From assembly GCA_902763655.1 (NCBI GenBank), contig CACWSW010000012.1, forward strand, positions 1 through 32,155: 32,155 bases of DNA. The letters are read 5' to 3'. Below, in pieces: positions 14,759 to 22,738 of the stretch; position 1 is the stretch's first letter; the number at the start of each line of letters is the position of its first letter. The DNA comes from an uncultured bacterium (lineage in GTDB: Bacteria; Verrucomicrobiota; Kiritimatiellia; RFP12; UBA1067). A model generated the notes under the pieces. It had not been told where the DNA came from and did no database searches. It worked only from the letters and a program-made list of their open reading frames with translations. The position numbers and the translations under genes are program-made.

Positions 14759-17689
14759 ATGGCGACGGACATCATCATAGAGGGCGCGAAGGTACACAAC
14801 CTGCGCAACATCGACGTACGCATCCCGCGCAACTCGCTTGCCGTCGTCACGGGCCTCTCCGGCAGCGGCAAGTCCTCCCTCGCGTTCGACACTCTCTACG
14901 CCGAAGGCCAGCGGCGCTACGTGGAGTCGCTCTCCGCATACGCGCGCCAGTTCCTCGACCAGATGCAGAAGCCCGACGTGGAGCGCATCGAGGGCCTATC
15001 CCCAGCCATCGCCATCGAGCAGCGCACCTCCGGCGGCAACCCGCGGTCGATCGTCGCCACCGTCACGGAGATCCACGACTACCTGCGCCTCCTCTACGGC
15101 TCCGTGGGCGTCGCCCACTGCCCAAAGTGCGGCAAGCCGGTTCGCCGCCAGAGCGCGGAGCAGATAGTCGAGACGATCCTGAAGTTTCCCGGCGGCACGA
15201 AGTTCATCATCTACGCGCCAGTCGTCAAGGGGCGCAAGGGGCGCCACGAGGAGACGCTCGCCGACATCCGCCGCGCCGGGTTCGTGCGCGTGCGCGTGGA
15301 CGGCGCCACCTACCCCATCGAAGAGGTGCCCGACCTCGACAAGAAGAAGAACCACTCCATCGACGTTGTCATCGACAGATTGGTCATTCCCAAGAGCGAA
15401 GAGGGAAGCACAACTATTCACTCTTCACTATCAACTATTAACTCGCAGTTCGTCACCCGTCTCACCGACTCGGTGGAGCTCGGGCTCAAGACCGGCCACG
15501 GGCTCATCTCGGTGGATCGGCTCGGCACCGGCGAGACCACCTACAGCGAAAAGAACGCCTGCCCCGACTGCGAGCTTTCCTTCGACGAGCTGAAGCCCCG
15601 CTCGTTCTCCTTCAACTCGCCATTCGGCGCATGCCCCACCTGCGGCGGACTGGGCTCCATCTACTTCTTCGACGAGGACCTCGTCGTGCCCGACAAGACC
15701 CTTCCGCTCCGCGAGTGCATACACCCCTGGCGGCGCGCAGGCCACATGGCGATCATGTACTACAACGAGATCCTCGCCAGGATCGCCAAGCAGTACAAGG
15801 TGAAGCTCGACACGCCGTACGAGAAGCTGCCAAAATGGTTCCGCCACAAGCTCATGCACGGCTTCGACGACGACCTCATCCTGCCCTGGCGTCGCGAGGA
15901 CAAGCCTTTCGCGGGCGTTCTAGACTCGGTGAAGCGCATGATGGAGAACGCCGAAAGCGACGAGAGGCGAGAGAAGTTCGAGGCGTACCAGAGCGACCGC
16001 CCCTGCCCCGCCTGCCACGGCTCGCGCCTCAGGCCCGAGTCCCGCGCCGCCACCGTCGCAGGAAAGACCATCGTCGAGGTCATGGCGATGCCGGTTAAGG
16101 ACTCCCTCGCCTTTTTCAAGGAGCTTCTGGACATCAGCCTTTCTAAGGACCTTAAGGATTTTAAGGACTCTAAAGACCTTAATGGCCTTAATGACTCTAA
16201 GGACCTTAAGGACCTTAATCTTGAGCCGATGAAGGACGTTTTGAAGGAGATCGTCAAGCGGCTGGGGTTCCTCAACGACGTCGGCCTCGACTACCTCACC
16301 CTCGACCGCTCCTCAAGCTCGCTGTCCGGCGGCGAGATGCAGCGCATTCGCCTCGCCTCCCAGATCGGCAGCGGCCTCGTGGGCGTCCTCTACGTCCTCG
16401 ACGAGCCGACCATAGGCCTCCATCCGCGCGACAACGAGCGCCTCATCGCCATGCTCAAGGCACTGCGCGACCGCGGCAACACTGTCGTCATCGTGGAGCA
16501 CGACGGCGAGATGATGCGCACCGCGGACTGGATCGTGGACCTCGGCCCGGGCGCCGGCCGCGAAGGCGGCCGCGTCATGTACCAGGGCGACTACAAGGGG
16601 CTTCTGAAGGCCGGCACGCTGACTTCCGATTATCTGAACGGGAAGAAGGCAATAGCCGCATCTGCAGCACCTCCAGCCACGATGGCCGAACTGTGTTCGA
16701 CCAAGAAAGGCAAGTGGCTCACCATCAGCGGGTGCACGGAGCACAACCTCAAGAACATCACCGTGCGCTTTCCGCTCGGCACGTTCACGGTCGTCACCGG
16801 CGTCTCGGGGAGCGGCAAGTCCACACTAATCGACGAGACCCTGAAGCGCGAGCTGATGCGCCGCTTCTACCACTCCAAGGCCGTGCCAGGCAAGTTCCGC
16901 AAGCTCGTTGGCGCGGAGCACATCGACAAGGTGATCGAGATCGACCAGTCGCCAATCGGACGCACCCCGCGCTCGAACCCGGCCACCTACGTAGGCTTCT
17001 TCTCCGACATCCGCGAGCTCTTCGCCAAGACCGAAGGCGCCAAGGCGCGAGGCTACACCGCCGGACGCTTCAGCTTCAACGTCAAGGGCGGCCGCTGCGA
17101 GACGTGCGGCGGAGACGGCGTGCGCAAGCTCGAGATGAGCTTCCTGCCGGACGTCTACGTCACCTGCGAGCAGTGCGGCGGCAAGCGCTTCAACAAGGAG
17201 ACGCTCGAGGTGACCTACGGCGGCAAGACGATCTCCGATGTCCTAGACATGACCGTGGCCGAGGCGTACGAGTTCTTCGCCAAGGTGCCACGCCTCGCCG
17301 CGAAGCTGAAGACGCTCGTCGACGTCGGTCTCGGCTACATCGGCCTCGGCCAGCCCGCCACCACCCTCTCCGGCGGCGAAGCCCAGCGCATCAAGCTCGC
17401 TACCGAGCTTTCGCGCCGTTCCACAGGCAAGACGCTGTACCTTCTCGACGAACCTACCACCGGCCTGCACTTCGACGACATCGCCAAGCTGATGAAGCTG
17501 CTTCTAAAGCTCCGCGAGAGCGGCAACACCGTCATCGTCATCGAGCACAACGTGGACGTGATGCGCTGCGCCGACTGGATAGTGGACCTCGGTCCGGGCG
17601 GCGGCGACGCCGGCGGCAACCTCGTGGCGGAAGGCCCGCCATCCGAAATCGCCAAGAATCCCGCCAGCCTCACCGGCCGATTCCTGTGA
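14759..17689 (+). CDS. uvrA: UvrABC system protein A (excinuclease ATPase) with two in-frame inserts
   Basis: UvrA is the damage-recognition ATPase of nucleotide excision repair. This copy has 976 residues, against about 940 in typical bacteria. The first ATP-binding site has GLSGSGKSS at 32-40, and a first zinc module has CPKCGKP at 121-127. Further cysteine pairs occur at 268-271, 292-295 and 416-419. [20 protein letters not shown] (521-540) and [11 protein letters not shown] follow, then a second Walker A (GVSGSGKST), the CETCGGDG zinc finger and a second [12 protein letters not shown] signature. Two segments do not belong to the family: residues about 212-229 ([18 protein letters not shown]) and about 460-487, a KDL repeat. 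Together they account for the extra length. All catalytic motifs remain intact. ATG 14759 has no Shine-Dalgarno; it is chosen because it matches the usual UvrA N-terminus. Confidence 0.95.
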   Translation: MATDIIIEGAKVHNLRNIDVRIPRNSLAVVTGLSGSGKSSLAFDTLYAEGQRRYVESLSAYARQFLDQMQKPDVERIEGLSPAIAIEQRTSGGNPRSIVATVTEIHDYLRLLYGSVGVAHCPKCGKPVRRQSAEQIVETILKFPGGTKFIIYAPVVKGRKGRHEETLADIRRAGFVRVRVDGATYPIEEVPDLDKKKNHSIDVVIDRLVIPKSEEGSTTIHSSLSTINSQFVTRLTDSVELGLKTGHGLISVDRLGTGETTYSEKNACPDCELSFDELKPRSFSFNSPFGACPTCGGLGSIYFFDEDLVVPDKTLPLRECIHPWRRAGHMAIMYYNEILARIAKQYKVKLDTPYEKLPKWFRHKLMHGFDDDLILPWRREDKPFAGVLDSVKRMMENAESDERREKFEAYQSDRPCPACHGSRLRPESRAATVAGKTIVEVMAMPVKDSLAFFKELLDISLSKDLKDFKDSKDLNGLNDSKDLKDLNLEPMKDVLKEIVKRLGFLNDVGLDYLTLDRSSSSLSGGEMQRIRLASQIGSGLVGVLYVLDEPTIGLHPRDNERLIAMLKALRDRGNTVVIVEHDGEMMRTADWIVDLGPGAGREGGRVMYQGDYKGLLKAGTLTSDYLNGKKAIAASAAPPATMAELCSTKKGKWLTISGCTEHNLKNITVRFPLGTFTVVTGVSGSGKSTLIDETLKRELMRRFYHSKAVPGKFRKLVGAEHIDKVIEIDQSPIGRTPRSNPATYVGFFSDIRELFAKTEGAKARGYTAGRFSFNVKGGRCETCGGDGVRKLEMSFLPDVYVTCEQCGGKRFNKETLEVTYGGKTISDVLDMTVAEAYEFFAKVPRLAAKLKTLVDVGLGYIGLGQPATTLSGGEAQRIKLATELSRRSTGKTLYLLDEPTTGLHFDDIAKLMKLLLKLRESGNTVIVIEHNVDVMRCADWIVDLGPGGGDAGGNLVAEGPPSEIAKNPASLTGRFL
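15411..15444 (+). repeat. AT-rich inserted segment in uvrA (ACTATTCACT type)
   Basis: A stretch built from variants of CAACTATTCACT, TCTTCACTATCA and ACTATTAACT stands out in an otherwise very GC-rich gene. It encodes [12 protein letters not shown] between the conserved VIDRL and RLTDSVE segments, where other UvrA proteins have only a few residues. Similar low-complexity motifs occur as dispersed repeats in other bacterial genomes. Confidence 0.7.
16145..16216 (+). repeat. Eight-copy 9-nt tandem repeat in uvrA
   Basis: The units are AAGGACCTT, AAGGATTTT, AAGGACTCT, AAAGACCTT, AATGGCCTT, AATGACTCT, AAGGACCTT and AAGGACCTT, encoding [15 protein letters not shown] triplets. The period of 9 keeps the frame open. 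The site lies just before the segment leading to the LSGGE signature. Confidence 0.92.
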
Positions 17690-17703
17690 AGGGAAGGACA
17701 CAC

Positions 17704-18873
17704 ATGGGGCTTTTCATCAAGAATGCGCATGCGGTGACGCCGGGGAAGGACCTCGGCGTGGCCTGCGTGCGGGCGGAGGACGGGTACATCGTGTCCGTCG
17801 GCCGGGATGTGCGGCCAGCTGCAGGCGACCGGATAGTCGATGCCGATGGACTCACGCTCCTGCCCGGCTTCGTGGACATCCATTCCCACGGACGCAGCGG
17901 CTGCGACTTCTGCGACGCCACCGACGCGGCGTTCGAGACGATCGGCCGCGACAAGCTCAAGGACGGCGTGACCGGGTTTCTCGCGACCGGCCTGACGCGT
18001 CCTGAGGAGGAACTTGCCGAACTGTGCCGCTGCGCGGAACGGTACAAGGCGCGCGGCGAAGGCGCAACCTGCCTCGGCGTGCACCTGGAGGGCCCGTTCT
18101 TCAACGCGGAGATGGCCGGCGCGCAGAACCCAGCCTACCTCATGAAGCCGGATGCCGCGCTCGTGAAGCGCCTACATGCGATCTCGCCGATGCGCAAGGT
18201 GTCGCTGGCGCCCGAGCTTGAAGGCGCGGAGGCGTGCATACGCGAGCTCGCGGCGGCGGGGATCGTCGCCTCCGGCGGACACTCCGCCGCCGACTACGCC
18301 ACGTTCGAGCGCGCCCGCCTCGCCGGCATGACTCACCTAACCCACTTCTGCAACGCGATGATCCCCATCCACCACCTGCGTCCCTCGATGGTGACCGGCG
18401 GCCTGCTGGCGGACGACGTGTTCGTGGAGATCATCACCGACGGCGTCCATCTCTCCGACCCGATGATCAAGCTCATCGCCAGAGCCAAGGGGCCGGACAG
18501 GGTGATGGTCATCACCGACGCCATGTGCGCGGCAGGATGCCCGGACGGGATCTATTCGCTCGGCGGACTGCGCGTGAACGTGGCGAACGGCAAGGCGACG
18601 CTCGCAGACGTGCCGTACGATCCGAAGGCGGTCGTCTCGAACGTCGCAGGATCGGTGGCGCTGTTCTGCGACTGCTTCCGTCGGTTCGTGCGCGTCACGG
18701 GCTGGCCGCTGGAGGAGGCCGTAAAGGCCGCAGGCTACAACCAGTGCCGCTCGCTCGGAATCATGGATCGCGGCGAAATTGCGCCAGGGCAGGTTGCAGA
18801 CCTGGTTCTGCTTGACGAAGACCTTGTGCCGCAGGAAACCATCCCCTCTAGATGCACGAAACCGAGACGTTGA
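17704..18873 (+). CDS. nagA: N-acetylglucosamine-6-phosphate deacetylase
   Basis: This 389-residue enzyme removes acetate from GlcNAc-6-phosphate to give glucosamine-6-phosphate, the entry step of amino-sugar catabolism and wall recycling. Amidohydrolase motifs are all visible: PGFVDIHSHG (54-63, with His60 and His62), HLEGPF with Glu129, GGHS with His193, THLTHFCNAM with His211/His214, EIITDGVHL (242-250) and VITDAM with Asp272. The length fits the family. The start at 17704 has GGAAGG 6 nt upstream and follows uvrA by 14 nt. It would serve the GlcNAc released by the GH20 and GH89-like enzymes, though it is on the other strand 12 kb away. The last residues (PSRCTKPRR) diverge from the usual family end and are encoded by a hairpin that contains the stop codon. 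Confidence 0.93.
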   Translation: MGLFIKNAHAVTPGKDLGVACVRAEDGYIVSVGRDVRPAAGDRIVDADGLTLLPGFVDIHSHGRSGCDFCDATDAAFETIGRDKLKDGVTGFLATGLTRPEEELAELCRCAERYKARGEGATCLGVHLEGPFFNAEMAGAQNPAYLMKPDAALVKRLHAISPMRKVSLAPELEGAEACIRELAAAGIVASGGHSAADYATFERARLAGMTHLTHFCNAMIPIHHLRPSMVTGGLLADDVFVEIITDGVHLSDPMIKLIARAKGPDRVMVITDAMCAAGCPDGIYSLGGLRVNVANGKATLADVPYDPKAVVSNVAGSVALFCDCFRRFVRVTGWPLEEAVKAAGYNQCRSLGIMDRGEIAPGQVADLVLLDEDLVPQETIPSRCTKPRR

Positions 18874-18889
18874 AGATGACGTCTCGGTT
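18860..18889 (+). terminator. Hairpin spanning the nagA stop codon, possible terminator
   Basis: AACCGAGACGT (18860-18870) pairs perfectly with ACGTCTCGGTT (18879-18889), an 11-bp stem with an 8-nt loop that starts with the TGA stop. No U-tract follows, so it is not a standard intrinsic terminator. It sits between convergent genes and could slow polymerase or protect the 3' end. It may also be another member of the hairpin repeats. Confidence 0.5.
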
Positions 18890-18958
18890 CGAGCAACAAG
18901 TTTAACCATTTGTTGGTATGCGGCCGCGTGACACGAATGACAAAGATTTTTTATTTTT

Positions 18959-19570
18959 TCACAAATGTTCCGCGCTGGCAGCCATCTCGCGACCGATGGC
19001 AGCAATCCGCTTCTCTATGCGGGTCTTGATCTGACTGACATTATTGCGAGTCAAGCGGAATTTCTCTGCCGTTTCTTCAATTGTATGCTGTTCCTGCACA
19101 TAAAAGCTATAAACGTTCCGGTCACGTTGCGACAAGGCAGTCTTGTTCAGTACATGCTCAACGGCGGCTTGAAGAACCGCTCGGCGCCAATCTTCTTCGA
19201 TCTCCCCTGACGAAGGAGCGGCCAGGCTCTCCGCCATCGTCTCGTCAAGCGGCACATGCGCATCAGACTTTCGCACCTCGTCCTTGCGGTGCTGCATGTG
19301 AACCTCATTGTATATCATAGTGGCCAGATAGGAATGGAAACTCCCCTTGGACGGATCGAACTGTCCGCTCCGCAAGACATCGACAAGCTTCCCGAATACC
19401 GTCATGACTATGTCGTCTGCATTGTTCACGCCACCTTTAAAAATGGCAAACGCACGCATGGCCGGCGCATAAAGTTCCCAGAATCTGGTCCAGGCTGCAC
19501 CATCCTCGCCAGGGGGCAGCTCTCTGATCTTCGCGATCAGCGTGAAGGATGTGGGCGGGAAAGTACTCAT
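18959..19570 (-). CDS. ECF-like RNA polymerase sigma factor, coupled to a Ser/Thr kinase
   Basis: This 203-residue protein should direct RNA polymerase to a special set of promoters. Residues 24-96 fit sigma region 2: FWELYAPAMRAF, then NNADDIVMTVFGKLVDVL (49-66), then SFHSYLATMIYNEV. Residues 146-190 fit region 4, with a helix-turn-helix: TIEETAEKFRLTRNNVSQIK (163-182). There is no anti-sigma gene nearby. The ATG overlaps the kinase stop (ATGA), so both proteins are probably made in linked amounts. Known kinase-partnered ECF factors (for example EcfP with PknT in Vibrio) are activated by phosphorylation of a Thr in region 2.2; Thr57 lies in the corresponding helix here. That parallel is an inference. 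The exact ECF group cannot be set from reading alone. Confidence 0.8.
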   Translation of the reverse strand: MSTFPPTSFTLIAKIRELPPGEDGAAWTRFWELYAPAMRAFAIFKGGVNNADDIVMTVFGKLVDVLRSGQFDPSKGSFHSYLATMIYNEVHMQHRKDEVRKSDAHVPLDETMAESLAAPSSGEIEEDWRRAVLQAAVEHVLNKTALSQRDRNVYSFYVQEQHTIEETAEKFRLTRNNVSQIKTRIEKRIAAIGREMAASAEHL

Positions 19571-20943
19571 CTTCCAGCACCGTTCACGATGTTTGAAGCA
19601 GCGGAATTCAAAAGATATGCAAGGGGCATTCCCTCGCCAAGCTGGTTATACAAGTCTAACGAACTGAAAAGCGACAGATCGTCGTCGGCCGCCATCTTTG
19701 CCAGACGATGCAGATCGTCCGACGCCTTTTCCCTAGTGATCTTTCCAGTTTTGAGGTCTGCGAATATGTCATGCGTAAGCACCCATGCGTCAATACGCGC
19801 CATCTCGAATTGGCTGCGCGTGGGCAATTCTCCTTCTTCGCCAGATTCATTTTCTGGGGCATTGTCAGGTATCCTCACCGCAGAGTCAAAATCTGGAAGT
19901 ACCTCCTGCGAGACTTTCTCGCTTCCCATCGAAAAGAACACGGCGGCTCCAGATGCCACAGCCGCAAACATGGCCGCAAACCAGGCGTTTCTGCGTCCGC
20001 GGACTGCCTCATGCCGCTTGGAACGCAATATCTCCAGCTCCGTTTCCAGCCGATATACGACATCCTCCCGATGTGCCTTCTCGAGAGCGTTCCAGTCTGG
20101 GCACTCGCGACCGGCCGGATTCGCATGCAACAGTTTTGTCAGGACATTGCGCCAGACCGGGTTGAACGTCTCAAGGTCTCCGACGATATCTGTGCGTGAA
20201 TCGCACCAGATTCCCGTAAGGAGACGGAAGATTATCACGCCTAGAGCATACCAGTCGCTCTCTTTCGAGGCCGCCACGCCCATTTCGACCTCTGGAGCCA
20301 TATAGCCCACGCTACCCATCACGGCCTTTTGGCCACCCTTTACCGCAATCAGTGTCTGCTCCAGCGCGAGGCCGACATCGGTACGGAGACCGGGATTGAA
20401 TATCTTCGCAACGCCAAAGTCGGAAAGGACCGCATGCCCATCGGCCCCAATGAGAACGTTCTGCAGCTTCAGGTCGCGATGAAGAATGCCCCTCGAATGG
20501 ATATAGGCCAGCCCAGACCTCAGATCCTCATACCAGATTGCCACCTGATCCTCATCGACGCCGCTTCCGTCGGCATCCGCAAGCGTTCTTGGATGGCCTT
20601 CCGGATCCAGCACGAGATCCATCACGAAGAATGGCCTCCCGGACCCTTGATCCTCACCGATGTCATACACGCGTACAAGTCGCGGATGATCAAGCTTAGC
20701 CAACAGGCGGCCTTCGGCAAAGAAACGCGCCTTTGCCGACTCGACTTCGCTACGTGCATAGGTGAAAAGCTTCAGCGCATACCGGGAACCGAGCGAGACA
20801 TCCTCTACCTCGTAGACCTCGGCCATGCCACCTCTGCCGAGCAGCCCGACGATTCGCCATTTCCCTATGACCATTCCAGGCGCCAATGCGGGCGAAGTGT
20901 CCCCGTCATGAGACGTGCCAGAATCTGAATGATTATTTCCCAT
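19567..20943 (-). CDS. Membrane-anchored Hanks-type Ser/Thr protein kinase
   Basis: This 458-residue kinase phosphorylates Ser or Thr in partner proteins, probably the sigma factor encoded next. The kinase domain spans about residues 28-275: GRGGMAEVYEVED (36-48), the lysine in YALKLF (Lys58), HRDLKLQN (155-162, Asp157), SDFGVAK (174-180) and GYMAPEVE (213-220). A single transmembrane helix lies at about 317-338. The 120 residues outside are acidic at first and then helical, with no recognised sensor fold. ATG 20943 is preferred over ATG 20991: the promoter TGGTATAAT lies between them, and the shorter form starts with the usual polar leader before the kinase fold. The stop overlaps the sigma-factor start by 4 nt. 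Confidence 0.93.
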   Translation of the reverse strand: MGNNHSDSGTSHDGDTSPALAPGMVIGKWRIVGLLGRGGMAEVYEVEDVSLGSRYALKLFTYARSEVESAKARFFAEGRLLAKLDHPRLVRVYDIGEDQGSGRPFFVMDLVLDPEGHPRTLADADGSGVDEDQVAIWYEDLRSGLAYIHSRGILHRDLKLQNVLIGADGHAVLSDFGVAKIFNPGLRTDVGLALEQTLIAVKGGQKAVMGSVGYMAPEVEMGVAASKESDWYALGVIIFRLLTGIWCDSRTDIVGDLETFNPVWRNVLTKLLHANPAGRECPDWNALEKAHREDVVYRLETELEILRSKRHEAVRGRRNAWFAAMFAAVASGAAVFFSMGSEKVSQEVLPDFDSAVRIPDNAPENESGEEGELPTRSQFEMARIDAWVLTHDIFADLKTGKITREKASDDLHRLAKMAADDDLSLFSSLDLYNQLGEGMPLAYLLNSAASNIVNGAGR

Positions 20944-20950
20944 GGCAAGG

Positions 20951-20959
20951 ATTATACCA
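20951..20959 (-). promoter_or_regulatory. Extended -10 promoter of the kinase-sigma pair
   Basis: On the minus strand TGG-TATAAT is a near-perfect extended -10, with 7 nt between it and ATG 20943. No -35 is seen. The transcript would be leaderless or nearly so. The kinase and sigma factor could thus be expressed apart from the giant-protein genes upstream. Confidence 0.65.
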
Positions 20960-21035
20960 AAAAAGCAGCGCATGCCGCCGAAGAAAATCATTTCTCCCCG
21001 GTAATGGCATCAAGATCCGTCTCAAGTCCGCTCGT

Positions 21036-22574
21036 TCAATTCCCAAGGGTCGAAACAAGCCGTATCTGTACGTTCGTTCGTGTATGCGCACTGTCTGAGC
21101 CGACAACCACAACTTTGACGATGTTCGTGCCAGGCTCGTCTGCGCCGATGGTCAAGTCCCCTGAATGCATATTGAGCCGCAAGTCTCCCGGCAGTTCTTG
21201 ATCATCCTCAAAATCGAACGTGACAGGCTTGCTTTCCTCCGCGACGTCGATCTTGTATTTGATCGGACTTCCAATCCTAACGACAAGCGTGGTCGTGGCA
21301 GGCGTTAGAAGGATCGGAGGACGGCAGTCTGCTTTTCTCTTGAAACGTCCTACATAGCATCCGCCAGGCATGCAACCAGATACGTTCAAGGTTGGTTCGT
21401 ACCCGACAATCGCCCCATCTGGTCCGTGCCAATCGACAAAGAGCGAGTCCTTTCCCGGATCCGCTTCCAGCGTTACCGTGCCGCCATCCGGCAGAATCCC
21501 GTCCTTGGGCTTGACGGATATCTTTCCGTTCGTGCCATTCTCGTCTGCCCTGCATGTTATAGTTCGAATGCTGTCCTTAAGTATCTCCTTGGGCGTCCGA
21601 TGCCTTGGAAGACCGGCGACGTAGTCTGAAAGCGCCGAATCCAATGCCGTCATGAATTCTAGAACGAGGGGTTTTTCGGGCTTGACGACCTTCATCAGGC
21701 CTGTCCGTCCAGAGAAAGCAAGGCGGTTCGTAATCCCATTCTCGCGAGGCCAGTAGATGCCTACACGAGGCGTCTTCAGCGTATTGGTGGCATACGAGTT
21801 GACGAAATCGATTGCCAGACGCCCTGAATCGGATATCCCACCCTTCGAAGATTCAAACACGTATGCAAGAAGCGGCTGCCGTTCTTCGCGCCACTGCCGG
21901 AATGCCTCGCCAGAAATCGCCTTCTTGAGCCGTGCGCAATACCCGCAACGCACCGAGGCATGGATAAACACCATTGGTCTATGCGTCTTATCCGCCTCTG
22001 CCTGCACTGCCGCGAAATTGCTGTTCCATTCGCCCGGACGCACAGGCCCATCCGAGACATCAATCTCCACAGCACCCGCTACCACCGCACATGACATCAC
22101 CGCAAGCATGGAAACCGCGCGCGCCCTACAGAAGGAAAGCAACCACGAGTTGCGCCTCTTCGCAAGCCACACGGCGGGGACTAGTAGTCCGACATCGCGA
22201 GCGATCGCCAGAATCAGATCAAACCGCCCGGCCTTCTCCGGCATTCCAAAACAACCGCACGAGATGTCCAACCCGCGCACTTCGGCCTGAAGGAGGGCTA
22301 TAATAAACATCACAAGCATCGCTACCACCAACAGCGCAGACTCGCGCGACCATTTCGAACATACCAATGCCACGCCCGCAACCAGCTCAAGCATAGGAAG
22401 CGTCAACGAGAACAATCCCACCAGAAATTCCGGCAGAAGCCGATATCGCGTCACGGCGTCGGCAAATATGCCCGGATCCTCAATCTTGGCGATGGCGGAA
22501 TATGCAAAGAAACCGCCAAGCCCCAGGCGACAAAGGCACGCCACAACTTGCACAAGCAACTCCTTCCCTCTCAT
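21036..22574 (-). CDS. MauE/DoxX-type membrane protein fused to a thioredoxin-like domain and surface-repeat domains
   Basis: This 512-residue protein joins parts rarely seen together. Residues 1-140 hold about four transmembrane helices with DISCGCFG (103-110), the cysteine motif of MauE-like thiol redox membrane proteins. A further hydrophobic segment (about 152-168) leads to an extracytoplasmic thioredoxin-like domain with RCGYC (209-213, CxxC) after MVFIHAS. Residues about 345-412 resemble an InlB-type repeat (GTVTLEADPGKDSLFVDWHG), and about 420-507 resemble a He_PIG Ig-like repeat. These last two fold types are the ones that build the giant protein encoded upstream in the same operon. 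The start ATG 22574 overlaps the stop of the 55-residue gene (TCATGA), with GGGAG upstream. A role in forming or repairing disulfides in the giant protein is plausible but inferred. Confidence 0.78.
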   Translation of the reverse strand: MRGKELLVQVVACLCRLGLGGFFAYSAIAKIEDPGIFADAVTRYRLLPEFLVGLFSLTLPMLELVAGVALVCSKWSRESALLVVAMLVMFIIALLQAEVRGLDISCGCFGMPEKAGRFDLILAIARDVGLLVPAVWLAKRRNSWLLSFCRARAVSMLAVMSCAVVAGAVEIDVSDGPVRPGEWNSNFAAVQAEADKTHRPMVFIHASVRCGYCARLKKAISGEAFRQWREERQPLLAYVFESSKGGISDSGRLAIDFVNSYATNTLKTPRVGIYWPRENGITNRLAFSGRTGLMKVVKPEKPLVLEFMTALDSALSDYVAGLPRHRTPKEILKDSIRTITCRADENGTNGKISVKPKDGILPDGGTVTLEADPGKDSLFVDWHGPDGAIVGYEPTLNVSGCMPGGCYVGRFKRKADCRPPILLTPATTTLVVRIGSPIKYKIDVAEESKPVTFDFEDDQELPGDLRLNMHSGDLTIGADEPGTNIVKVVVVGSDSAHTRTNVQIRLVSTLGN

Positions 22575-22738
22575 GACTGGTCGCTCCCATCTTCTTCCGC
22601 AGGAACAACGGGACCTCCGAACCAATGAACCCTGCTGTCCTCGTCAACGCGCAGGTTGTTGAGGACGCCGAGCATGACAGCTAGAAGCAACATCCCCGCA
22701 AGGACAACAATATTGAAATTTTTGAACTCGGCTTTCAT
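22571..22738 (-). CDS. Small single-pass membrane protein, 55 residues
   Basis: This short gene lies exactly between the giant protein gene and the MauE-thioredoxin gene. Its ATG (22738) shares one base with the giant gene's TGA (TGATG), and its own TGA overlaps the ATG of the next gene. The protein begins MKAEFKNFN, has one hydrophobic helix at about residues 10-26 (IVVLAGMLLLAVMLGVL), and ends in an acidic tail (PAEEDGSDQS). It is probably an inner-membrane protein with its N-terminus inside. No family is recognised. The exact overlaps on both sides argue that it is a real gene and not chance; it may anchor or help export one of the neighbouring products. Confidence 0.72.
   Translation of the reverse strand: MKAEFKNFNIVVLAGMLLLAVMLGVLNNLRVDEDSRVHWFGGPVVPAEEDGSDQS

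Noticed and set aside
16693-17703. The nagA frame is open far upstream, giving a 726-residue fusion
   Set aside because: The upstream part is a shadow of uvrA. ATG 17704 has a good ribosome-binding site and the expected NagA N-terminus.
18941-18960. The T-rich run TTTTTTATTTTTT as a terminator for nagA
   Set aside because: It lies about 60 nt past the hairpin with no stem directly before it, so it does not form an intrinsic terminator as placed.
20944-20991. A longer kinase start at ATG 20991
   Set aside because: The extended -10 box at 20951-20959 would lie inside the gene, and the extra 16 residues match no kinase leader.
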